Shown here in pieces: positions 26,974 to 35,524 of a stretch of DNA of 64,000 nucleotides; position 1 is the stretch's first letter, and each line of letters opens with the position of its first letter. Below the pieces are notes generated by a model. It ran no database searches. It had not been told where the DNA came from and saw only the letters and a list, made by a program, of their open reading frames with translations. Source of the DNA: an uncultured bacterium. GTDB lineage: Bacteria; Verrucomicrobiota; Lentisphaeria; Victivallales; UBA1829. Location of the stretch: contig URNX01000001.1 in assembly GCA_900549415.1 (NCBI GenBank), positions 1 through 64,000 on the forward strand, written 5' to 3'. The translations under genes and the position numbers were made by a program.

Positions 26974-28069
26974 ATTTCAGAAAATTCTCATAAAGTTCCA
27001 GATACGACTCTGCCATTTCGCTCCGTCGGCAGATCACCGTGCCCCCGGAACGGGGATGACGGGCGAATTCCACAATCAGAGACGCCGCTTCCCCGCGGTT
27101 CGCAGATGACTCAAAATCCGTTTCCGCACTGTCCGGATAAAAACGGCAGAGTTCGGGAAGAGAATCGACCGGATTCACCACAACCGGAACTCCCGTCGAC
27201 ATCGCTTCCGCCAGTGCGAGCCCGTAGCCTTCGTAGCGCGACGGCATCACAAAGACGTCGAACAGCCAGCCCGCCTTTGCCGCCTCCGGCATGAACCCCG
27301 GCAGAACAACCCGCAGGTTCGCGGGGACTGCGGAAGCAAGCCGTTTCAGCTTCTCCCGCTCGCCCCCGTCGCCCACCAGAACAATGCCCCAGGTCTCGCC
27401 GGAAGGAATCCGAGCGGAAAGTTCCGGAAGCATGGAGAGCAGAAAATCATATCCTTTCTGCCAGTCGAAACGTCCGACGGAACCGATAATCCGTGCGCAG
27501 TTCTCCACACCCCACTTGCGACGGAGCATCTCCAGCTCCTCCGGCTCCGGACGCGGAACGGGATCGACGCCGTTGTAAACGACCCGGATCGTCCCCGCCT
27601 TCAGTCCGAGTTTTTTCTCATGGAAGCGCGCACTTGCCTCCGAAACCGCCGTACATGCGGAGCAGAGCGGAAACGTCAGACGGTCCAGCGCAAAAAAAAT
27701 TCCCTGTCCGGAGCGGCGTTCGCTGATATGAATCGAATTCACAAGCGGAATGCCGAGTCCAGACAGCGCCAGACGGGAACAGAGGTTCGGGTGCATCAGG
27801 TGTGAATGGCAGAGATCCGGTGCAATCCGGCGGATTGCGCGGCGAAGCGCAAAAAGACGCCCCAGCTGAAACGCGCGGTCCATCCCCAGAAAAAGCGGTT
27901 CCACACCGAGCGCGAGAAAGCGGTCAACCACAGTGCGGTTTTCCGGAGGAGACTTCAGGGCGATCAGCGAAACTTCATGTCCGCGCGCAAGCAGCTGTTC
28001 CGTCAGGTCCAGCACCACGCGTTCCGCCCCGCCGGGACCCAGTTCGGTGAGTATCTGTAAAATTTTCAT
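26972..28069 (-). CDS. Family 4 glycosyltransferase
   Basis: A 365-aa GT-B enzyme. The N-terminal domain starts ILTELGPGGAERVVLDL, with the GGAE phosphate loop typical of GT4. The C-terminal domain has IIGSVGRFDWQKGYDFLL, then PSRYEGYGLALAEAMSTGVP, holding the EX7E donor-site motif. It likely adds a sugar from an NDP-sugar to a lipid or surface polysaccharide; the substrate is unknown. The gene is isolated, its 3' end touching the T run of ncRNA copy A. It is divergent from the TPR-lptE-murFE operon. Confidence 0.88.
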   Translation of the reverse strand: MKILQILTELGPGGAERVVLDLTEQLLARGHEVSLIALKSPPENRTVVDRFLALGVEPLFLGMDRAFQLGRLFALRRAIRRIAPDLCHSHLMHPNLCSRLALSGLGIPLVNSIHISERRSGQGIFFALDRLTFPLCSACTAVSEASARFHEKKLGLKAGTIRVVYNGVDPVPRPEPEELEMLRRKWGVENCARIIGSVGRFDWQKGYDFLLSMLPELSARIPSGETWGIVLVGDGGEREKLKRLASAVPANLRVVLPGFMPEAAKAGWLFDVFVMPSRYEGYGLALAEAMSTGVPVVVNPVDSLPELCRFYPDSAETDFESSANRGEAASLIVEFARHPRSGGTVICRRSEMAESYLELYENFLK

Positions 28070-28088
28070 TCTGATTTCCGCTTTTCAT

Positions 28089-28116
28089 TTGCGATTCTGC
28101 AAAACTGTGCTACATT
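28089..28116 (+). promoter_or_regulatory. Promoter of the TPR-lptE-murFE operon
   Basis: TTGCGA (28089-28094), a 16-bp spacer and TACATT (28111-28116), about 50 nt ahead of the first ATG. Confidence 0.55.
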
Positions 28117-28169
28117 AGAAGATTGTATAAGATACTTCAAAAAACAGAGAAAACAAGAGAAAAACTGCT

Positions 28170-29246
28170 ATGCGTCTGAAATTTTTATTTCTGCTTCTCA
28201 CCGGACTCGCCGCTCTGCCCGTCTCCGCCGATGATAAAGCCGCATTGGATGCGTTTGCCGCCGGACGGGAACAGGAAAACCAGCGCAACTTCCTCTCCGC
28301 CGCCGATTTCTATCTGGAAGCCCAGATTCAGGCGGATGACCCCGTGCAGAAAGCCAACGCCCTCATCAGCGCGGCCCGCGCATTCCGCAAAGCCCGCAAA
28401 TACGGAGACGAATTCGACTGTCTCCAGAAGCTCGCACAGGGGCATGTCACGCGGATCAATTACTATGAAGTCGTCAAGCGCCAGTTTGAAATCGGCGACA
28501 AGTTCCATGCCGGACATCGCGACTACTACCGCTCGTGGCTCCCGTTCATCAAAAAGGATGACCGCACGATTGAAATTTACGAAGCCGCCATCAAAAACGC
28601 CCCCTGCGGCCCCGAAGCTCCCGAAGCCATGCTCCGTCTCGGACGCCTCTATCTGGACGACGGCAAAGTCGATCAGGCGATCCGCCACTTCTCGGAAGCC
28701 ATTAAACTGCATCCCGATACAGAAGCCGCGCGGTATGCCGCGCTCGAACTCTCCAATGCCCTGCTCACCCTCGCCAAACGCGGCGACGGCGACGGCTCCA
28801 ACGCCCAGCTTGCTCTGGAAGCGTTCGACACCTTCCTCGCAAAACATCCGGATGACCCGCAGACCGACTGGATCAAGCGTTCCCGTGAAGAGATCTACGG
28901 CATCATCGCGGCACGTCTCTGCGATATCGGGAAATTCTACAGCAGAAACAAAAAATATGATGTTGCCCAGCGCTATTTCACCACCGTGATCAAGGATTAT
29001 CCTTCCACAAAATCCACGGCGGAAGCGGAAAACGAACTCGCCGCCATCAACGAGGAATTCCGTGCAAACGGACAGGAATGGACGCCCGAAAAGCGCGTCT
29101 TCCGCGAAGAGGCGTTCCCCGCAGAGCATTCCGACACTCTGCACGTTCCCGGCTCCGGAAGCCGCTGGCTCCTGCCCATCAAAGACACACGCGGCGGACT
29201 CGTCGACCGCAACAAAGAGGAGGTCATTACCGATGACATGCTTTAA
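28170..29246 (+). CDS. TPR protein, BamD/YbgF-like
   Basis: A 358-aa protein with a signal peptide (cleavage near residue 20, PVSAD) and five or more tetratricopeptide-like repeats. Clear ones are PEAMLRLGRLYLDDGKVDQAIRHF-like near 160 and a late FYSRNKKYDVAQRYFTTVIK. The last repeat resembles BamD-type outer-membrane lipoproteins, but no lipobox is present. It leads a run of LptE-like, lipoprotein, murF and murE genes, so a periplasmic scaffold role in envelope assembly is likely but unproven. The next gene starts 14 nt inside its end. Confidence 0.78.
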   Translation: MRLKFLFLLLTGLAALPVSADDKAALDAFAAGREQENQRNFLSAADFYLEAQIQADDPVQKANALISAARAFRKARKYGDEFDCLQKLAQGHVTRINYYEVVKRQFEIGDKFHAGHRDYYRSWLPFIKKDDRTIEIYEAAIKNAPCGPEAPEAMLRLGRLYLDDGKVDQAIRHFSEAIKLHPDTEAARYAALELSNALLTLAKRGDGDGSNAQLALEAFDTFLAKHPDDPQTDWIKRSREEIYGIIAARLCDIGKFYSRNKKYDVAQRYFTTVIKDYPSTKSTAEAENELAAINEEFRANGQEWTPEKRVFREEAFPAEHSDTLHVPGSGSRWLLPIKDTRGGLVDRNKEEVITDDML

Positions 29247-29757
29247 ATCCTTTATTCTCTCCTTCGCGCTTCTCCTTCCGCTTCTGTTCTCCGGATGCGG
29301 ATACCATATCGGCGCACGCTCGCTCGTGCACCCGCAAATCAAATCCATCGCCGTCGGAGAAATCAAAAACGACACGCTCGAACCGCTCGCAGCCTCCATC
29401 ATGCGTCAGCAGCTCTGCGAACGCTACATGTTCGACGGCGCACTCAAGCTCAAAAACAAAGCAGACGCCGACTGCATCCTTTCCGGAACAATCCGCTCCG
29501 TGAAGAACACCACAATCCGCGAAGACGATACCGACAACGACATCTACCGTCCCGCAGAATTCCGCCTCGAAGTCGAACTGGAATACTCTGTCATCATCCC
29601 CGGACGCGGCGAGCAGCTCTTCCCGACCCGCACCGTCCGCGGCGGAGCAAACTATCAGATTCTCGCAGACCCGACAATCAGCCGCCAGAACGCACTCAAG
29701 CAGGCGTGCTACAACACCGCAAAACTTGCGGTCGAATATACAACAGAAGCATGGTAA
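29233..29757 (+). CDS. LptE-like lipoprotein
   Basis: A 174-aa lipoprotein with lipobox FSGC (Cys 22), followed by GYHIGARSLVHPQIKSIAVG and a beta-rich body, the usual pattern of LptE (RlpB). LptE plugs the LptD barrel and helps insert lipopolysaccharide into the outer membrane, so this gene implies an LPS-like outer leaflet. The ATG at 29233 has GGAGG 9 nt upstream and overlaps the previous gene by 14 nt, suggesting coupled translation. No lptD is in the window. Confidence 0.85.
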   Translation: MTCFKSFILSFALLLPLLFSGCGYHIGARSLVHPQIKSIAVGEIKNDTLEPLAASIMRQQLCERYMFDGALKLKNKADADCILSGTIRSVKNTTIREDDTDNDIYRPAEFRLEVELEYSVIIPGRGEQLFPTRTVRGGANYQILADPTISRQNALKQACYNTAKLAVEYTTEAW

Positions 29758-29775
29758 TCGAAAGGTTTTGATCTC

Positions 29776-30354
29776 ATGAAATTTGCCGCAGCTCTTTTTC
29801 TGACACTCGCAGCAGCCGGAACTCTGCTCTTCACCGGCTGCTACACCCGCACGCTCATCCCCGAGGAAGTGCTTCAGCTCCCGACTCACGCGCAGGTCCG
29901 CACAGCCTACAACCTCTGGTACAGAACGCCGGATACCCTCACGCCGGAAAACATCCAGCAGGGGAAAATCATCCCGTTCGGAACCGACGTCCAGATCGAA
30001 TCCATGACCGATTCACAAATCGTCTTCCGCGCAAACGGCGAACTTTTCACACTCAATTACGACCAGGCGAAAACGACGATCCCGATGGAGGATTTCGCCC
30101 GCGAACTCTTCACCACCGCGCTCGCAGTGGAAACCGCTTCCGGCGCAACCCCCGCTCAGTTTGAAAAAATGCGCCGCGGAGTCATTGAAAAAGGCATGAC
30201 GCGCAAACAGGTTCTCATCACCTACGGTCGTCCGAGCAGGATCCGCACGCCGAATATCCTCAGCGACACCTGGATCTACTGGCTCGACAGAGTCAAAAGC
30301 AAACGCGTCATTTTCAAGAATGACAAAGTTCTCACCGAACTCACTCTGGACTGA
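29776..30354 (+). CDS. Lipoprotein with a BamE-like C-terminal motif
   Basis: A 192-aa lipoprotein (lipobox LFTGC, Cys 22). Residues 30-110 are beta-rich and unassigned. From ~135 the protein has KGMTRKQVLITYGRPSRI then DTWIYWLD, matching the GMTxxxVxxxxGxP core of SmpA/BamE-like domains. It sits between the LptE-like gene and murF, in an envelope operon. A role in outer-membrane assembly or sensing is plausible but inferred; the N-terminal part I do not recognise. Confidence 0.72.
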   Translation: MKFAAALFLTLAAAGTLLFTGCYTRTLIPEEVLQLPTHAQVRTAYNLWYRTPDTLTPENIQQGKIIPFGTDVQIESMTDSQIVFRANGELFTLNYDQAKTTIPMEDFARELFTTALAVETASGATPAQFEKMRRGVIEKGMTRKQVLITYGRPSRIRTPNILSDTWIYWLDRVKSKRVIFKNDKVLTELTLD

Positions 30355-30363
30355 GGTGCGCTC

Positions 30364-31731
30364 ATGCTGTTCCGTTTTGAAGAAATCCAGAAAGCTCTCG
30401 GCGGAACGTTCCTGAACGAACCGCACGGCGAAGGCGTGGACTCCGTCACAACGGACACCCGCGCCATCACTCCGAACTCGCTCTTCATCGCCCTCTCCGG
30501 CGAACGGTTCGACGGACATGACTTTCTTGATGCCGCGCTCAAGCAGGGCGCATCGCTCCTTTGCATTGAGCGGGCAAAACTCGCCAAACTCCCCGCCGGA
30601 GCCCCCGCAATCGCCGTGGATTCAACCGTCGCGGCGTATCAGGCGCTCGCGCGCTTCCACCGGATGCGTCTGCCGGTAAAGGCGATTGCACTTACCGGGT
30701 CAAGCGGGAAAACCAGTACAAAAGAGATGCTCCGCGCAATTTTCGTCCGTGCATTCGGAGCGGAACATGTGCTTGCGACCGAAGGCAACACCAACAACCA
30801 GATCGGCGTTCCGCTGAATCTGCTGAAACTGACTCCCGAACACAAGTACTGCATCATTGAATGCGGCACGAACCACCACGGGGAAATCGAACCGCTCTCC
30901 AATACCATCCGCCCCGATGCGGCGCTGATTGTCTCCATCGGACGCTGTCACCTCGAAAATCTCGGTTCACTCGAAGGCGTGGCAACGGAGAAATCCAAAA
31001 TTTTCTCTCATCTCGCCCCCGGCGGAACGGCAGTCATTCCGCTCGGAGCCGCAGGATTCGATATTATGCTCAAAGCGGCCGGAACCCGCGAAATCCGTTC
31101 GTACGGAACAGGCAAAGGTTCCGTCATGGAAGCATTTTACCGCGGTGGAAATATCAACGGGAGCTCTTTTGAACTGCTCAATCACCGCATCGGCGAGCGT
31201 GTCACGGTGAACTGGCCGCTCTCCGGAGCGCATCAGGCGCACAACGCCGCAGGAGCCGCAGCAGTTGCCGACGCATTCGGAATCTCCATGCAGACAATCG
31301 CCGAAGGACTCGCAGCCTGCGTCCTGCCGGGCATGCGAATGAAACGCACGGAGCACAACGGCGCAGTCTGGCTCAACGACGCCTACAATGCCAACCCCGA
31401 CAGCATGAAAGCCACGCTCAGCTGGCTGCACGAATTCGCCGACCCGGGAAAGCTCGTTCTGGTGCTCGGAGACATGCGCGAAATCGGCGAACAGTCGCAG
31501 ACCGTTCACCGCGAAGCCCTTGAAAAAGCGCTTGCAGATTTTCCCGGAGCCCGGATTGCCGCAATCGGTTCCGAAATGACCCGGGCGGCGCAAACACTCA
31601 ACAATCCGCAAATCCGTACATGGTCCGATTCGCAATCGGCGGCGGAAGCTGTCCGCGCACTCGTGAACCCCGGCGACCTCGTCTTCCTGAAAGCCTCGCG
31701 CGGAACGCGTCTGGAACTCATTGAACCGTGA
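30364..31731 (+). CDS. murF: UDP-MurNAc-tripeptide-D-Ala-D-Ala ligase
   Basis: A 455-aa Mur ligase that adds D-Ala-D-Ala to UDP-MurNAc-tripeptide in the cytoplasm. The N-terminal domain binds UDP (SVTTDTRAITPNSLFIALSG). The ATP-binding site is LTGSSGKTSTKEML, and the C-terminal domain includes LNDAYNANPDSMKATL and VLGDMREIGEQS, both typical of MurF. GAGGTG lies 6 nt before the ATG. murE starts 8 nt after its stop, so the two are cotranscribed, in the reverse of the usual murE-murF order. Confidence 0.96.
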   Translation: MLFRFEEIQKALGGTFLNEPHGEGVDSVTTDTRAITPNSLFIALSGERFDGHDFLDAALKQGASLLCIERAKLAKLPAGAPAIAVDSTVAAYQALARFHRMRLPVKAIALTGSSGKTSTKEMLRAIFVRAFGAEHVLATEGNTNNQIGVPLNLLKLTPEHKYCIIECGTNHHGEIEPLSNTIRPDAALIVSIGRCHLENLGSLEGVATEKSKIFSHLAPGGTAVIPLGAAGFDIMLKAAGTREIRSYGTGKGSVMEAFYRGGNINGSSFELLNHRIGERVTVNWPLSGAHQAHNAAGAAAVADAFGISMQTIAEGLAACVLPGMRMKRTEHNGAVWLNDAYNANPDSMKATLSWLHEFADPGKLVLVLGDMREIGEQSQTVHREALEKALADFPGARIAAIGSEMTRAAQTLNNPQIRTWSDSQSAAEAVRALVNPGDLVFLKASRGTRLELIEP

Positions 31732-31739
31732 GGTGCGCC

Positions 31740-33197
31740 ATGCGTCTCTCCGACTGTTCCGCCAAACTCCGTCCGCTGCAGGTTCTGAATTTCGCCGACT
31801 GTGATATCGAAGATGTCACCAACGATTCCCGTGCGGTTCGTTCCGGTTCGCTCTTCTGCGCCATTCGCGGCGCCAAAGCGGATGGACGCCGTTTCGTGCC
31901 CGCAGCCGAAGCCGCAGGAGCCGCCGCGATCGTTTCGGACGATCCGGAGCTCAAAACCAGCCTGCCGCATCTCGTATGCGCAGACGCCTACCGCGCGTGG
32001 GGACTGCTCTGCGAGCTTGCTGCTGGCAATCCGGCACAGGCAATGACTCTTCACGCCGTCACCGGAACGAACGGGAAAACCACCATTGCTTTTCTCCTCC
32101 GCAATCTTCTGCAGAACGCGGGACACTTCCGCACTGGTCTGATCTCCACCATTGAATATGACTGCGGGAACGGAACAGCCTCCACCGAATCCGCGCGAAC
32201 CACGCCCGACGCCGCCTCCTTCCAGCGAATTCTGACACAGATGCACAATGCCGGCTGTCAGCATGTCGTTCTGGAAGCATCAAGTCACGGACTTCATCAG
32301 CACCGCATGGGCTCCGCCCGGTTCGCGACTGCAATTTTCACCAATCTCACCGGCGATCACCTTGACTATCACAAAACAATGGAAGCCTATTTCCAGGCAA
32401 AAAAACTGCTCTTCTCCGAATCGCTTGCCGAAAACGGGAACGCCGTCATCAACATCGACGATCCCTGGGGCGCGCGCCTTGCTTCGGAGCTGAAATGCCC
32501 CGTTCTTTCGCTTTCCATGACTCATCCGGATGCGGCGGTGCGGATCGAACCGCTCGAAGAATCCGCCGCGGGAACGGTCTTCCGCCTCCACACGCCCGGA
32601 CACAATCTGACCATTCATTCGCCGCTGATCGGGACACACAACATCTACAATCTCGCCTCGGCGGTGACAGCGGCTCTGGCGCTCGGAATTCCGGAAACAG
32701 CGATTCTGAAAGCGCTTGAAACGCCCGTGCAGGTTCCCGGACGCCTTGAGCGCATTGAACTTCCGGACGGAGCCGCGGCATTCGTCGACTACGCGCATAC
32801 CGATGATGCTTTGGAACGGGTTCTGACCGCCCTGCGGCCGCTCTGCAGAGGACGCCTCATCGCGCTTTTCGGCTGCGGCGGCGACCGCGACCGGAGCAAA
32901 CGTCCGCGCATGGCGGAGGTCTGCGGCAGACTCGCCGATCTCACCATTCTGACCAGCGACAATCCCCGCACGGAACCGCCGGAGGCAATCATCGCCGAAG
33001 CGGAAACCGGGTTCCCGCGCGGTGCAAAATATGAAACTGTCGTGGATCGTCCCGCCGCAATCCGCCGCGCCGTCGAACTTGCGCGTCCGGGCGACATTCT
33101 TCTTGTTGCGGGAAAAGGACATGAAAACTATCAGGAAATCAACGGCGTCAAACATCACATGGATGACCGCGAACTAATCCGCGAAGCAATCCGGTGA
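31740..33197 (+). CDS. murE: UDP-MurNAc-dipeptide-DAP ligase
   Basis: A 485-aa Mur ligase adding the third stem-peptide residue. Motifs: VTGTNGKTTIAFLL (ATP loop), LEASSHGLHQHR, NLTGDHLDYHKTME, and the third-residue selectivity loop SDNPRTEPP. DNPR indicates meso-diaminopimelate, fitting a Gram-negative wall. The ATG at 31740 has GAGGTG directly upstream; an in-frame GTG at 31728 overlaps the murF stop and is less likely. The length is normal. Confidence 0.96.
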   Translation: MRLSDCSAKLRPLQVLNFADCDIEDVTNDSRAVRSGSLFCAIRGAKADGRRFVPAAEAAGAAAIVSDDPELKTSLPHLVCADAYRAWGLLCELAAGNPAQAMTLHAVTGTNGKTTIAFLLRNLLQNAGHFRTGLISTIEYDCGNGTASTESARTTPDAASFQRILTQMHNAGCQHVVLEASSHGLHQHRMGSARFATAIFTNLTGDHLDYHKTMEAYFQAKKLLFSESLAENGNAVINIDDPWGARLASELKCPVLSLSMTHPDAAVRIEPLEESAAGTVFRLHTPGHNLTIHSPLIGTHNIYNLASAVTAALALGIPETAILKALETPVQVPGRLERIELPDGAAAFVDYAHTDDALERVLTALRPLCRGRLIALFGCGGDRDRSKRPRMAEVCGRLADLTILTSDNPRTEPPEAIIAEAETGFPRGAKYETVVDRPAAIRRAVELARPGDILLVAGKGHENYQEINGVKHHMDDRELIREAIR

Positions 33198-33257
33198 AAA
33201 ACCAGCTTCTTCAAGGCAACATTACCAGCCTCAACACAGGACTCTGCCGCGAGCTTC

Positions 33258-34133
33258 TCAGCCAAACAGGCAGACTGCCGTGATATTATCCGGACCGCCG
33301 CGGCTCAAAGCAAGCTTCAGCAGTCCATGCACCGCATCCGCCGGATCGTAGGCATTCCACACGGCATCCCGGATCTCATCCGCCTCGACAACGTCGCTCA
33401 GACCGTCGGAACAGAGCAGCCAGCGGTCGCCCGGAACGTGTTCGAACACGCAGATTTCCGGTTCCACCGTCTCATAAACGCCGACCGAACGGGAAATGAT
33501 ATGCGCGAGCGGATGATTCCGCACCTCGTCCGGGGCAATCGTCCCGGCGTCCAACAGCTCGGCAACCAGCGAATGGTCATGCGTCAGCTGCATGATCTCC
33601 CCGTTTCGCACACGGTAAATCCGGCTGTCGCCAAGATGAACCGTAAACGCTTTTTTCTGCGCAAGAAAAAGCGCGGCAACAGTCGTGCACATCCGGTTTT
33701 CCAGAGGCTGGGATGCGGCGGCGCGGAAAACATTTTCATTTGCCTTCCGCACAGTCTCCGAGAGAAATTCAGGAATGGCGGTCAGCGTCATCGTGTCAAA
33801 AATTCCTTCGCGGTTCAGCCGGTCCCACTCCTCAAACAAAGTTGTCAGACAGAGACGCGAGGCGACTTCGCCGGCCATCCGGCCGCCGACGCCGTCCGCA
33901 ACCGCCGCAAACGTAAAGAGTCCGTCCGGGCGCGTGCAGATCAGAAAGGAATCCTCATTCTGTGAACGGACACGTCCGGGATCGGAATCTCCAGCACAGC
34001 CTCCCGCGGGAACGGCATAAAGATCGACCGGTGGAAGCCCGCCGGGAATCCGCGCCGCCGCGTCCTTCGGGTATTCGGCGTCCCCGCAGTTAAAACGGAG
34101 ACGGCAGGTTTTGCTGAACTCGTTTCCGCTCAT
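33258..34133 (-). CDS. PP2C-type Ser/Thr protein phosphatase
   Basis: A 291-aa phosphatase. After a ~50-residue N-terminal extension with two Cys, the PP2C core shows RSQNEDSF, VADGVGGRMAGE (metal Asp), HLGDSRIYR, LLCSDGLSD and GGPDNITAV, all metal-binding motifs present. It would remove phosphate from Ser/Thr kinase targets, possibly those of the kinase at 49281, although that is far away. It is the third gene of an operon with the GHL10-like and repeat proteins, overlapping the latter by 4 nt. Confidence 0.92.
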   Translation of the reverse strand: MSGNEFSKTCRLRFNCGDAEYPKDAAARIPGGLPPVDLYAVPAGGCAGDSDPGRVRSQNEDSFLICTRPDGLFTFAAVADGVGGRMAGEVASRLCLTTLFEEWDRLNREGIFDTMTLTAIPEFLSETVRKANENVFRAAASQPLENRMCTTVAALFLAQKKAFTVHLGDSRIYRVRNGEIMQLTHDHSLVAELLDAGTIAPDEVRNHPLAHIISRSVGVYETVEPEICVFEHVPGDRWLLCSDGLSDVVEADEIRDAVWNAYDPADAVHGLLKLALSRGGPDNITAVCLFG

Positions 34134-35524
34134 TTTTCATAAGTCCCGTAGCGATCGCTCAGACGGACGAGGAGCGAACCGAAATAGTTGGATTCATCCT
34201 CCGACTCCGCATTCTCCTTGAGTGCGCGCAGGGCGTTCTTAACCGCGCGGTTGTCGAGTCTGCGCAGAATCCGCATTCCTGCATCGCGGACACGGAGACG
34301 GTAGTCTTTGGAAAGCGGCGCGTTGACCTCACGGTCCGTCATGCAGAGGACGAGTCCGGCGAGAACCGCCATATCCGTGTTTTTCGATTTTGCAAGCTGA
34401 TCTTCAAACGGCTGAATGCGTCTCTGATCCTCCTGATCCAATTTCCGTTTCGCCTCCAGCGCCTTGTCGCTCAGAGAGAGGATGCGGGGGGAACCGGGCA
34501 GGTCGCCGCTGCGCATCAGCAGGATTTTAATCTGCTCCATCGCGGCGAGCTCCGGCGAATCCGTGCGTTTGTTTTCGAACTGGTCGATCGTTGTCCGCAG
34601 AATCATATATTCCTGAAAGGAGTTCGGACGGCGCACGAGTTTTTTCAACACCGCCAGAAGCTCCGTCTCCCAATGGAACTGAATGGCTGCTTCGATTGCG
34701 GCGGGAAGCGCGTCATGACGGGACGCCAGCGCGAAATAGACCTCTTTCGCCTCCTTGAGGTACGGAGGGCCGGGCATGGCGTCCGTCAGTGCCGCATACG
34801 CTTCAGGACTTCCTGAATGCAGGGAACGGACCAGTTCCGCTGCGGCCTCCGGAGTACCGATCTTCTTCATTGTCAGCAGATGCGGTCCGATCGGCTCGCG
34901 GTCAGCAAGCGCAGTTCCGATGGCGCGGCGGAGATGCGGAATCGCGGCATTGCCGTACGAAGGCAGAATCAGCATCGAGCTTTTCCGGCTGAACCCGTTC
35001 TCGTCATCCACATTCAGGGATTCCGCGATGACCTCCGCCAGAGCGGAGGCGTTTCCGCCGAGCCCGATATGTTTCCGGATCCAGTGCAGAGTCAGAATAT
35101 CCGATTTTCCGAACCAGAAATACTCCGGGGTCTCCCCCAGGTATGCAATGACATTCCGCACCTCACCCGGTGCGACTTTCCAGCGGAGATGCGGACGCAC
35201 CTTCTCCGGCGTCAGTCCGGGACGGCGCGCGACCAGAATCAGCTCCGTAAGGTTCCGCATATTCCGTTTTCCCAGCGGGTCGGGCAATCCTTCCACCGGG
35301 GCGGTGTCGAACGGACGCGTCAGCGAGGCTCGCCAGGAATCCGCCGCGAACGGTGCGCGGATCGAGCGGTTCAGCGGCTCAATCTTGTCGAGATTCCAGA
35401 CTTTCATCTGTTTTTCCAGAAAATAGAGATTCCGCAGGACGGGTTCCGGCGGAGGCGGAGTCTGTGCGGCGAGCGGGATGCAGAAAAATGCGACCGGAAG
35501 AAGTGAGCGGATCAGAAGATTCAT
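34130..35524 (-). CDS. Secreted helical repeat protein, unassigned
   Basis: A 464-aa protein with a signal peptide (about residues 1-20, IPLAAQ) and an all-helical body. Segments such as PSYGNAAIPHLRRAIGTALADRE and IGTPEAAAELVRSLHSG look like HEAT/armadillo-type repeats, but I cannot name a family. The ATG at 35524 overlaps the stop of the upstream GHL10-like gene, so the longer in-frame start is rejected. It overlaps the PP2C gene at its 3' end. Its position suggests a periplasmic partner of that operon. Confidence 0.65.
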   Translation of the reverse strand: MNLLIRSLLPVAFFCIPLAAQTPPPPEPVLRNLYFLEKQMKVWNLDKIEPLNRSIRAPFAADSWRASLTRPFDTAPVEGLPDPLGKRNMRNLTELILVARRPGLTPEKVRPHLRWKVAPGEVRNVIAYLGETPEYFWFGKSDILTLHWIRKHIGLGGNASALAEVIAESLNVDDENGFSRKSSMLILPSYGNAAIPHLRRAIGTALADREPIGPHLLTMKKIGTPEAAAELVRSLHSGSPEAYAALTDAMPGPPYLKEAKEVYFALASRHDALPAAIEAAIQFHWETELLAVLKKLVRRPNSFQEYMILRTTIDQFENKRTDSPELAAMEQIKILLMRSGDLPGSPRILSLSDKALEAKRKLDQEDQRRIQPFEDQLAKSKNTDMAVLAGLVLCMTDREVNAPLSKDYRLRVRDAGMRILRRLDNRAVKNALRALKENAESEDESNYFGSLLVRLSDRYGTYEK

